NCBI RefSeq assembly: GCF_014084125.1
Contig: NZ_CP048405.1
Location: 6,758,001-6,822,000, forward strand
Direction: 5' to 3'
From: Streptacidiphilus sp. PB12-B1b
GTDB lineage: Bacteria > Actinomycetota > Actinomycetes > Streptomycetales > Streptomycetaceae
DNA: 64,000 nucleotides
Below the pieces are notes generated by a model that did not search any database, was not told the DNA's origin, and was given only the letters and a program-made list of their open reading frames with translations. This document shows positions 15,261-22,910 of this stretch, piece after piece. The translations under genes and the position numbers were made by a program. Positions within the stretch are counted from its first letter, which is position 1; each line of letters begins with the position of its first letter.

Positions 15261-18200
15261 TCATCTCCGGGCCCGGTCCTGCGGCCAGTCGGCGACCGGG
15301 TTGCCCAGCCAGCGTCCGCCGCCGGGCAGCCGCTCCCCGCGCATCACCAGCGAGGACGGCCCCACCACCGCGCGTTCGCCCAGCTCCGCGCCCAGCAGCA
15401 CGATGGAGTGCGGGCCGACGGTCGCCCCCGCGCCGACGGTCACCGCGTCCATCCGCAGCAGCCGGTCGTGGAACAGGTGCGTCTGCAGCACCACGCCCCG
15501 GTTGAGCGAGGCGCCCGCGCCCACCCGCACCAGGTCCAGCTCCGGCAGCCAGTGGGTCTCACACCACACCCCGCGGCCGATCCCGGCGCCGAGGCTGCGC
15601 AGCCACAGGTTCAGGAACGGCGTGCCGACCAGCGCGCTCCCGAGCCAGGGCATGGCCAGCTCCTCGACCCAGCTGTCGAAGAGTTCGTTGCGCCAGACGA
15701 AGGAACTCCACAGCGGCCGCTGCCCCGCGCGGTAGCGGCCGAGCAGCAGCCATTTGGCCGCAGTCGTCAGCAGGCAGGCCGTCAGGCCGCAGCCGAGCAG
15801 CAGCAGGCCGCCGCCGAGCACCAGCGGCAGCGGCCCCGGGGAGGCCGCCAGCAGCGCCTGCAGGCCGCACACGGCCGCGTCGCCGAGCAGGACGCTCAGC
15901 AGCACCGGGACCACCCGGCACAGCTCGACCGCCGCCCGCGCCCACACCAGCCGCCGCGGCGGGTCGTAGGTGCGGGCGGCGTCGGCCCGCTCCGGGACGC
16001 GCCGGACCGGGAACCCCGGCCGGCCCAGCCATGAGCCGCCGGGCCCGGCGTCCAGGTGTCCCGGCGGCGGGACGTCGGAGAGGACGCCCACCAGGGAGTC
16101 GTCCGGCAGGGCCCGGTCGGGGCCGACGATGCCGGAGTTGCCGACGAAGGAGCGCCGGCCGACCCGCGCCGAGCCCAGCCGCAGCCAGCCGCCGCGCACC
16201 TCGAACGGCGCCAGCAGGGTGTCGTCAGCCAGGAAGGCGTAGTCGTCCACCCGCATCAGCCCGGGCAGCCCGAGCACGGTGGACGCCTCGACCCGGCGGC
16301 CGACGTCCGCGCCCAGCAGCCGCAGCCAGCCCGGCGTCAACAGGCTTGCGTAGAGCGGGAAGAGGACGCTCCGGGCGGTGCCGGTAAGGTTGAGCACGGC
16401 CCAGGAGCACCAGGCGGCGCGGCCGAGCGCGGGGTGCAGGCCGGGCGTCAGCGGCCGGGAGAGCAGCCGGACCAGGGCCGCCGTCAGCAGCGCGTAGAGG
16501 GCCAGCGAGAGCAGCGACAGCGGCCCCGAGGCGGCCAGCAGCCGCAGCCCGGCCCCGCCGAGCGTGCGCTGGTGCGCGACCAGGCGGTAGAGCAGCAGCA
16601 GCGCCGGGAGCGCGGACAGCAGCGGCAGGCCCTGGAGCAGCGGCAGCGAGAGCCCGTAGGCCAGCTCCCAGGCGCGCGAGCGGCGGTGGCGCGGGTTCGG
16701 CCAACGGGCGGCGGCCGACGCGCCGTCAGCGCCGTTGCCGGGCACCGGCGGCTGCGGCCGGGCCGGTACGCCGTGCCAGTGCTGCCCGGACGGCACCCGG
16801 CCGGTGACGCAGCTGCCGGGGGCGATCTCGGCGCCCGCCCCGACGTCCGCCCCGGGCATCAGCACGGCGCGGGTGCCGATCCGCGCGCCGGGTCCGACCC
16901 TCACCGCGCCGAGGTGCAGCCGGTCGCCGTCGAGCCACCAGCCGGCGGCGTCCACCTCCGGTTCCAGCGAGCAGCCCGCGCCGAACTCGGCCAGCCCGGT
17001 GACCGGCGGCAGGGTGTGCAGGTGCACGTCCGGGCCGACCCGGCAGCCCAGCATCCGGGCGTAGCGCCGGGCCAGCGGGGTGCCGACGACGGCGGCCACG
17101 CTGAAGGCGGCGACCAGCCGTTCGGCGGTCCACAGCCGCAGGTGGGCCGCGCCGCCGCGGGGGTGGCTGCCCGGGCGCAGGCCCAGGGTGAGCAGCCGGG
17201 CCCCGCCCGCGCCGACGGAGGCCCGGCCGAAGGCGCTGGAGAGCAGCAGCCAGCCGACCCCGAGCAGCCACCAGGGGGTGTGCACGGTCCAGGGCAGCGG
17301 CCCGACCAGGTTGTCCAGGGCGGCCAGCGGCAGCAGCAGGCGCACGGCGGTGACCGCCTGCAGCGCCGTCAGCACGGCGGCCTGGACGGCCCCGGCGCGC
17401 AGCGGCACCGACCGCACCGGGCCCGGGGCAGCGTCGGCACCGGCATCGAGCCCGTCGGCACCGGCCCCGGCGGCCTCGGCGGCCCGGCCCCGGTCCAGGT
17501 GGGCGGCCAGATCGGCGAGCCGGGGCCGGTGGTAGACGTCGGCGACGGACGCGCCGGGGTGGCGTTCGCGCAGCAGCGAGACCAGCCGGGCGGCGGCGAG
17601 GCTGGTGCCGCCCAGGGCGAAGAAGTCGCTGTCCGCCCCGGCCGGGACGCCGAGCAGCTCGCGCCAGCGCTCGGCCAGCCAGCCGGCCGTGCCGGACAGC
17701 TCCCCGGCGGCGGGCGCGTCGGCGCCCGGGAGCGGCCAGGGCAGGGCCGCCCGGTCCACCTTGCCGGAGGTGCGGATGGGCAGCTCCGGCAGGAAGGCGA
17801 GCACCGGCAGCAGCGCGGGCGGCAGCCGCTGGGCCAGCCGCTCCCGCAGCGCCTGCGCCGAGGGCGCGGCGGCACCCGGCTCCGGCACCAGGTAGCCGAC
17901 CAGGACCTGCCCGCCCGCCGGGGTGGTGCGCACCGCGGCGGACGCCGCCCGGACGCCGGGAAGGGCGGCCAGGGCGGCGTCGATCTCGCCGAGCTCGATC
18001 CGCCGCCCGCCGAGCTTGACCTGCTCGTCCGCGCGGCCGACGTAGACCAGGCCCTCGGGGTCGGCCCGGACCAGGTCGCCGCTGCGGTAGCAGCGGGGGC
18101 CGGGCAGGGCGGGGTGCGGCCGGAACCTCTCGGCGTCCTTGGCCGGGTCAAGGTAGCGGGCGGCGCCCACTCCCCCGATCAGCAGTTCGCCCACCTCGCC

Positions 18201-19289
18201 CCAGGCGACGGGTTCGCCCCCGGGGCCGACCACGGCCAGCTCCCAACCGTCGAGCGGCTCGCCGATGCGTACCGGCTGCCCGGCGCGCATCCGCGAGCCG
18301 CAGGCCACCACGGTGGTCTCGGTGGGCCCGTAGGTGTTCCAGAACTCGCGGCCGGGCGCGTCCAGCCGCTCCACCAGCTCGGCCGGGCACGCCTCGCCGC
18401 CGACGATCAGCAGCCTGATCCGGTCCAGTGCGGCGGCCGGCCACAGCGCGGCCAGCGTGGGCACGGTGGAGACGGCGGTGATCCCGCGCTCGGCCAGCCA
18501 GGGGCCGAGGTCCGCCCCGGCCCGGACCAGCGAGCGCGGCGCCGGGACCAGGCAGCCGCCGCTGCGCCAGGCCAGCCACATCTCCTCGCAGGAGGCGTCG
18601 AAGGCCACCGAGAGGCCGGCCAGCACCCGGTCGCCGGGGCCCAGCGGGGCGTCCCGCAGGAACAGCCCGGCCTCGGCGTCGACGAAGGCGGCGGCCGAGC
18701 GGTGGGTGACCGCGACGCCCTTGGGGCGCCCGGTGGTGCCGGAGGTGAAGATGATCCAGGCGTCGTCGTCCGGGCCGGGCGGCCGGGAGCCGCCGCCGGC
18801 CGGGGCGGGCCCGGGAGTGAACGTTCCTCCTTCGCCCAGCACCGCGCACACCCCGGCGTCGGCCCAGATCAGCTCGGCGCGCTCGTCCGGGTCGTCCACG
18901 TCCACCGGGACGTAGGCCGCGCCCGCGCAGAGCACGCCGAGGACGGCGGTGTACAGCCCGGCGGTGCCGGACGGCCTCCGGACGCCGACCCGGTCGCCGG
19001 GGCCGACGCCGCGCCGGGCCAGCTCGGCGGCGAGCGCGCCGGCCGCCGCGCGCAGGCCGCGGTAGTCCAGGGCCGCGCCGTCCCCGGCGTCCAGCGCCGG
19101 GGCGAGCGGGTACCGGCGGACGGTGTCGTCCAGGACGTCCACCAGGGTCCGGGCGGGCGCGGGGGCCCGGGAGGGCCACACCGCCCCGGCCGCCCGTCCG
19201 GGCTGCTGGCGCTGGTCTGTGAGAGTCGCCGTGGTGAGAGTCGCCGCGGTGGGGTTCGCCGCGGCGAGGGTCAGATTGTCAGGATCCAC
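15261..19289 (-). CDS. Pls/PosA family non-ribosomal peptide synthetase (poly-amino-acid synthetase-like)
   Basis: A 1342-residue one-protein synthetase with the architecture of epsilon-poly-L-lysine synthetase Pls. Residues 45-530 are an adenylation domain: A3 FTSGTTGRPKG at 181-191, FDASCEEMW in the substrate pocket, NTYGPTETT, YRSGDLVR and the GKVDRAALPWP catalytic lysine. Residues 540-610 are a carrier domain with the phosphopantetheine serine in FFALGGTSLAAA (Ser563). From about 630 three pairs of membrane helices alternate with three soluble domains carrying left-handed-beta-helix-like repeats, as in Pls. There is no thioesterase or condensation HHxxxDG motif. It should activate one amino acid and polymerise it at the membrane. 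The acidic Glu in FDASCEE hints at a basic substrate (inference). The GTG at 19289 has only a weak ribosome-binding site. It is flanked by wblE and pdtaS, not by a degradation gene. Confidence 0.88.
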   Translation of the reverse strand: MDPDNLTLAAANPTAATLTTATLTDQRQQPGRAAGAVWPSRAPAPARTLVDVLDDTVRRYPLAPALDAGDGAALDYRGLRAAAGALAAELARRGVGPGDRVGVRRPSGTAGLYTAVLGVLCAGAAYVPVDVDDPDERAELIWADAGVCAVLGEGGTFTPGPAPAGGGSRPPGPDDDAWIIFTSGTTGRPKGVAVTHRSAAAFVDAEAGLFLRDAPLGPGDRVLAGLSVAFDASCEEMWLAWRSGGCLVPAPRSLVRAGADLGPWLAERGITAVSTVPTLAALWPAAALDRIRLLIVGGEACPAELVERLDAPGREFWNTYGPTETTVVACGSRMRAGQPVRIGEPLDGWELAVVGPGGEPVAWGEVGELLIGGVGAARYLDPAKDAERFRPHPALPGPRCYRSGDLVRADPEGLVYVGRADEQVKLGGRRIELGEIDAALAALPGVRAASAAVRTTPAGGQVLVGYLVPEPGAAAPSAQALRERLAQRLPPALLPVLAFLPELPIRTSGKVDRAALPWPLPGADAPAAGELSGTAGWLAERWRELLGVPAGADSDFFALGGTSLAAARLVSLLRERHPGASVADVYHRPRLADLAAHLDRGRAAEAAGAGADGLDAGADAAPGPVRSVPLRAGAVQAAVLTALQAVTAVRLLLPLAALDNLVGPLPWTVHTPWWLLGVGWLLLSSAFGRASVGAGGARLLTLGLRPGSHPRGGAAHLRLWTAERLVAAFSVAAVVGTPLARRYARMLGCRVGPDVHLHTLPPVTGLAEFGAGCSLEPEVDAAGWWLDGDRLHLGAVRVGPGARIGTRAVLMPGADVGAGAEIAPGSCVTGRVPSGQHWHGVPARPQPPVPGNGADGASAAARWPNPRHRRSRAWELAYGLSLPLLQGLPLLSALPALLLLYRLVAHQRTLGGAGLRLLAASGPLSLLSLALYALLTAALVRLLSRPLTPGLHPALGRAAWCSWAVLNLTGTARSVLFPLYASLLTPGWLRLLGADVGRRVEASTVLGLPGLMRVDDYAFLADDTLLAPFEVRGGWLRLGSARVGRRSFVGNSGIVGPDRALPDDSLVGVLSDVPPPGHLDAGPGGSWLGRPGFPVRRVPERADAARTYDPPRRLVWARAAVELCRVVPVLLSVLLGDAAVCGLQALLAASPGPLPLVLGGGLLLLGCGLTACLLTTAAKWLLLGRYRAGQRPLWSSFVWRNELFDSWVEELAMPWLGSALVGTPFLNLWLRSLGAGIGRGVWCETHWLPELDLVRVGAGASLNRGVVLQTHLFHDRLLRMDAVTVGAGATVGPHSIVLLGAELGERAVVGPSSLVMRGERLPGGGRWLGNPVADWPQDRARR
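19219..19274. repeat. 15-bp tandem repeat at the 5' end of the synthetase gene
   Basis: About 3.7 imperfect copies of GTGAGAGTCGCCGCG with a 15-bp period (19219, 19234, 19249, 19264). On the coding strand they give five-residue Thr/Ala/Leu units in the N-terminal 25 residues, ahead of the adenylation domain. A multiple of three keeps the frame if copy number changes. Confidence 0.65.
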
Positions 19290-19397
19290 GCCTAGTACAC
19301 GAGGGACTACCGTCCGAAGTTGTGCCGAAGCCGATGAGAAGTGGGTTAATCCCGAGAAAGCCGACGTGTACGCGTATGTCGGGACCTGGCCGGGCGG

Positions 19398-20888
19398 TCA
19401 GTGCCCGACCGTGACCGGCACCTCCAGCAGCACCCGTGTCCCGCCCGGCTCGGCCGCCACCATGTCGAAGCGGCCGCCCAGCTCGCCGACGACCAGGGTA
19501 CGGACGATCTGCAGCCCCAGATTGCCCTGCTGCTGGGGGTCGAAGCCCTCCGGCAGGCCGCGTCCGTCGTCGGTGACGGTGATCAGCAGCAGCTCCTCGC
19601 GCGCGCCGGGCTCGCGCCGCCGCACCGCCGAGACCCCGACCGTCCCGCCCGCCTTGGGGCCGTAGGCGTGCTCCAGGGCGTTCTGCAGGATCTCGGTGAG
19701 CACCATGGCCAGGGGGGTGGCGACGTCCGCCGGGAGGATGCCGAAGGAGCCGCTGCGCCGGGCGGTGACCAGGCCGTCCTGGGACAGCTCCATCACCATG
19801 GTCAGCACCCGGTCGGCGATCTCGTCGAAGGCGACGTGCTCGTCCAGGTTCTGCGACAGGGTCTCGTGGACGATGGCGATCGAGCCCACCCGGCGCACGG
19901 CCTCGTCCAGCGCGCCCTTGGCCGCCTCGGAGTCCATCCGGCGGGACTGGAGCCGCAGCAGCGCGGCCACCGTCTGCAGGTTGTTCTTCACCCGGTGATG
20001 GATCTCGCGGATGGTGGCGTCCTTGGTCATCAGCTCGCGCTCGCGCCGCCGCAGCTCGGTGACGTCGCGCAGCAGCACCAGCGAGCCGGTGTGCACGCCC
20101 TTGGGCTTCAGCGGGATGGCCCGCAGCTGCACCACGCCCTCGGTGGACTCCACCTCCACCTGCCGCGGGGCCCAGCCGCTGGCCAGCTTGACCAGCGCTT
20201 CGTCCACCGGGCCGCGGGTCTGCGGCGGGGCCAGCTCGGCGGTGGTCCGGCCGAGGTGCAGCCCGACCAGGTCGGCGGCGAGGCCGAGCCGGTGGTAGGC
20301 GGAGAGCGCGTTGGGGCTGGCGTAGGTGACCACGCCGTCGGCGTCCAGCCGGAGCAGGCCGTCGCCGGCCCGCGGCGAGGCGTCCATGTCGACTTGCTCG
20401 CCGGGGAAGGGAAACGTTCCGGCGGCGATCATCTGGGCCAGGTCGGAGGCGCTCTGCAGGTAGGTCAGCTCCAGCCGGCTGGGGGTGCGCACGGTCAGCA
20501 GGTTGGTGTTGCGGGCGATCACCCCGAGCACCCGGCCCTCCCGCCGGACCGGGATGGACTCCACCCGCACCGGGACGTCCTCCCGCCACTCCGGGTCGCC
20601 CTCGCGGACGATCCGGCCCTCGTCCAGCGCCACGTCCAGCATCGGCCGGCGGCCGCGCGGGACCAGGTGCCCGACCATGTCGTCCAGGTACGAGGTGGGG
20701 CCGGTATTGGGCCGCATCTGCGCCAGCGAGACGTAGCGGGTGCCGTCCCGGGTGGGCACCCACAGCACCAGGTCGGCGAAGGAGAGGTCGGAGAGCAGCT
20801 GCCACTCGGACACCAGGAGGTGGATCCACTCCACGTCGGCGCTGTCCAGGGAGGTGTGGTGGCGCACCAGCTCGTTCAGGGAAGGCAT
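19398..20888 (-). CDS. pdtaS: PdtaS-type sensor histidine kinase with PAS domain
   Basis: A 496-residue soluble kinase. Residues 1-160 resemble the GAF-like N-terminal sensor of PdtaS. A PAS domain follows at about 180-285 (GLLRLDADGVVTYASPNALSAY). A HisKA_2/HWE-type dimerisation domain carries IREIHHRVKNNLQT (phospho-acceptor His297 or His298). The ATPase domain includes EILQNALEHAYGP and TDDGRGLPEGF. No membrane helix is seen. In mycobacteria PdtaS signals to the antiterminator PdtaR and its gene is next to whiB1. The ATG at 20888 is clear of upstream frame. Two DasR-like boxes lie 77-107 bp upstream, which is unexpected for this gene. Confidence 0.9.
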   Translation of the reverse strand: MPSLNELVRHHTSLDSADVEWIHLLVSEWQLLSDLSFADLVLWVPTRDGTRYVSLAQMRPNTGPTSYLDDMVGHLVPRGRRPMLDVALDEGRIVREGDPEWREDVPVRVESIPVRREGRVLGVIARNTNLLTVRTPSRLELTYLQSASDLAQMIAAGTFPFPGEQVDMDASPRAGDGLLRLDADGVVTYASPNALSAYHRLGLAADLVGLHLGRTTAELAPPQTRGPVDEALVKLASGWAPRQVEVESTEGVVQLRAIPLKPKGVHTGSLVLLRDVTELRRRERELMTKDATIREIHHRVKNNLQTVAALLRLQSRRMDSEAAKGALDEAVRRVGSIAIVHETLSQNLDEHVAFDEIADRVLTMVMELSQDGLVTARRSGSFGILPADVATPLAMVLTEILQNALEHAYGPKAGGTVGVSAVRRREPGAREELLLITVTDDGRGLPEGFDPQQQGNLGLQIVRTLVVGELGGRFDMVAAEPGGTRVLLEVPVTVGH

Positions 20889-20965
20889 TCTCCGACCCTA
20901 TCCGGCAGAGCCCGTGGTCAGCGTGCGGCCGGGCGCCGGGCGGCCGGAACAGATTGCCGGAGGCA

Positions 20966-20995
20966 TGGTCTAGACAAGCCAATTGGTCTAGTCCA
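20966..20995. promoter_or_regulatory. Two tandem DasR-box-like palindromes upstream of pdtaS
   Basis: TGGTCTAGACAA (20966-20977) and TGGTCTAGTCCA (20984-20995) each differ from the DasR core TGGTCTAGACCA at one position. They are 18 bp apart. The only nearby start codon downstream on the minus strand is pdtaS (20888). No GlcNAc gene such as nagB, often found next to dasD in streptomycetes, is present here. Confidence 0.75.
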
Positions 20996-21243
20996 CAATG
21001 GGAGTCAGCACCAAGGAGAACCGCCGCCGCGCTATCTGCCCTGACCGCGCCCGGCACCTCTCCCGCTTGAAGAAGCCGGCCGGCACCGTCCCGCGCCCCT
21101 GAGGGTCCGCACACCCTCTGCGCAGCGGACGCGGCCCCCGGCTGTGCCTCGGGCCGCGGTGCCGGACAGGTTGAGGGTCCTGTCCCGGCGCCACGGCCCT
21201 TGCGCTTTCGAGGTGCGGCCTCCTCGCCTCCCCGCGAGAGGCG

Positions 21244-21282
21244 ACCGGGCCCCGCCGCTCTGCCCGCGCGGCGGGGCCCGGT
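21244..21282 (-). terminator. Terminator after the second das binding-protein gene
   Basis: ACCGGGCCCCGCCGC (21244-21258) pairs perfectly with 21268-21282 around a 9-nt loop. It begins 34 nt beyond the minus-strand stop at 21316. Confidence 0.85.
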
Positions 21283-21315
21283 GCCGTCCTCGGCCGGACG
21301 CGCCCCGGCCCCGGG

Positions 21316-22587
21316 TCAGCCGCCGCCGAGCCGCGCGGTGATCTCCGCGTCCGCCTTGTCGGCCGCCTGCGCCTGGTTCTCACCCTCCAGCACCGGGGTG
21401 AGGAAGTCGGTGGTGATCGGGTTGGTCCCGGCCTCGACATCGCCCCAGTCGGGGACGAGCGGGGTGTAGCCGGCGTAGGGCGCAGCCAGGCTCTCCGCCT
21501 CGCCGTAGGCGTTGCCCCGCAGCGCCGGGTACAGGCCGGCCTTGTTCGGCAGGAAGCCCGACGCCTTGGCGAAGGCCGACTCGTTGGCGGCGTCCAGGGC
21601 GATCCGCACGAAGCCCAGGGCCAGCGTCCGGTCGGTGGTGTTCTGGGCCACGGCCAGGTTGGAGCCGCCGAGGAAGGTCTTGGCCGGGACGCCCTTGTCA
21701 GGCCCGGGGATCGGGAACCAGCCGATGTCGTCGGCCATGCCCGGACTGGCCTGCAGCACCGTGCCGGCCTCGTAGCCCAGGGCGATCATCGAGGCGACGT
21801 GCCCCTTGGCGAACTCGTCGGCCTGGACCGGGTGCGCCTCGTCGTTGTCCTTGGGCGCCTTGCCGAACGCCTGGAGCAGCCGGAACAGCGTGGCCGCGTT
21901 GAGCCCGGCCGGGGAGTCCAGGTTGCCCACCCACCGGTTGCCCCTGCGGGCGATGATGCCGGCCCCGGCCTGCTGCAGGAAGCCGTCGAAGGCGTACCAG
22001 TCCTGGCCGGGCAGCCAGAGCGCCGAGCTGACGCCGGGGGTGTCCTGCAGCACCCGCAGATCGCTGATCCACTGCGCCTGGGTGGACGGCGGGCTGAGCC
22101 TGGCCTTGGCCCAGAGCGCCTTGTTGTACATCACCACCCGCAGCCCGGCGAACCAGGGCGCGGCGTACTGCACGCCGCCGACCAGGGTCGAGGCGTTCAT
22201 GGCGGAGGACCAGTCGGCGCCGCCGAGCTGCTTGCGGTACGGGCCGAGGTTCAGCAGCCCGCCGATGGAGGCGTAGTAGGAGGTCTGGGTGTTGCCGATG
22301 TCCACCACGTCCGGCGGGGTCAGCGCGGAGAGCGCCTCGGACAGCCGCTCCTGGATGCCGGACCAGGACTGCTGGACGACGTTCAGCCGGGCCCCCGGGT
22401 AGGCGGCCTCGAACTGCGCCGTCACGGCCGCCTGCCAGGAGGCGGGGGCGTCCCCCTGCATCAGCCACACGGTCAGGGTCTGCCCGGCGTAGCCGTGGGC
22501 CGCGCCGCCGCCCGAGCCGGACCCGCAGGCGGTCACGGCCGCCAGCGTGGCGGCCGTGCCGAGAGCGACCAGAAGCCGACGATTCAT
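21316..22587 (-). CDS. ABC transporter sugar-binding lipoprotein, DasA paralogue
   Basis: A 423-residue extracellular solute-binding protein (family 1) for a CUT1-type sugar importer. It has a lipoprotein signal (AATLAAVTACGSGSG, lipobox VTAC) and then a mature domain closely parallel to the DasA protein encoded at 26430-27716. Shared stretches include DVVDIGNTQTSYY, the YAFDGFLQQAGA region, KTFLGGSNLAVA and NPITTDFLTPVLEG. It probably binds a chitooligosaccharide. The ATG at 22587 has GGAGG upstream. It has its own promoter region with a DasR-like box at 22704, and no permease genes follow, so it probably feeds the DasBC permeases with MsiK (inference). Confidence 0.88.
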   Translation of the reverse strand: MNRRLLVALGTAATLAAVTACGSGSGGGAAHGYAGQTLTVWLMQGDAPASWQAAVTAQFEAAYPGARLNVVQQSWSGIQERLSEALSALTPPDVVDIGNTQTSYYASIGGLLNLGPYRKQLGGADWSSAMNASTLVGGVQYAAPWFAGLRVVMYNKALWAKARLSPPSTQAQWISDLRVLQDTPGVSSALWLPGQDWYAFDGFLQQAGAGIIARRGNRWVGNLDSPAGLNAATLFRLLQAFGKAPKDNDEAHPVQADEFAKGHVASMIALGYEAGTVLQASPGMADDIGWFPIPGPDKGVPAKTFLGGSNLAVAQNTTDRTLALGFVRIALDAANESAFAKASGFLPNKAGLYPALRGNAYGEAESLAAPYAGYTPLVPDWGDVEAGTNPITTDFLTPVLEGENQAQAADKADAEITARLGGG

Positions 22588-22703
22588 GCCATCCTCCGCT
22601 TGAACGCAGGGGGCGCCCCGCCCGCCGCCCGGGCGGCCGCTGCCGGATGCCGGGCCCTCGAGGACGCTCCCCCCGGGGCGTGCCGATCCGAATGCAGGAA
22701 GCT

Positions 22704-22715
22704 TGGACTAGACCA
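22704..22715. promoter_or_regulatory. DasR-box-like palindrome upstream of the second das binding protein
   Basis: TGGACTAGACCA differs from the DasR core TGGTCTAGACCA at one position. It lies 117 bp upstream of the start at 22587, in the 323-bp gap after dasD. Confidence 0.75.
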
Positions 22716-22842
22716 TTTGGGGCGTCAATAACCCGGTGTGACGCATGGGTCAACCGTTACCGGACCGACGCCGGGCGTAGGCCGGACCTTGGGATTCCGC
22801 CCGCCGTACGGCCGCCATCCGCCCCAACTCCCGCTGCCACAA

Positions 22843-22888
22843 AGGGCGTTCCCCGCCCCGGCTGCAGTGGCCGGAACGGGGGAACGCC
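22843..22888 (-). terminator. Terminator after dasD
   Basis: GGGCGTTCCCC (22843-22853) pairs perfectly with GGGGAACGCCC (22878-22888), with CCGG/CCGG pairing inside the loop. It lies just downstream of the minus-strand stop at 22911 and closes the das operon. Confidence 0.8.
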
Positions 22889-22910
22889 CCTCAGTAGATC
22901 CGATGGCGCG

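Larger units (their letters stand above)
20889..21315. other. Intergenic region between the second das binding protein and pdtaS
   Basis: A 427-bp stretch holding a pair of DasR-box-like palindromes (20966-20995) and a strong terminator (21244-21282). It also holds a 34-codon open frame on the plus strand (20998-21102, ATG two bases after the second box) that I do not accept as a gene. Nothing else is assignable. Confidence 0.6.

Noticed and set aside
16056-19295. A 1079-codon open frame on the plus strand antisense to the synthetase gene
   Set aside because: It is rich in Gly, Arg, Gln and Pro with no domain signal and mirrors the GC3 bias of the real minus-strand gene. The opposite strand has complete NRPS motifs.
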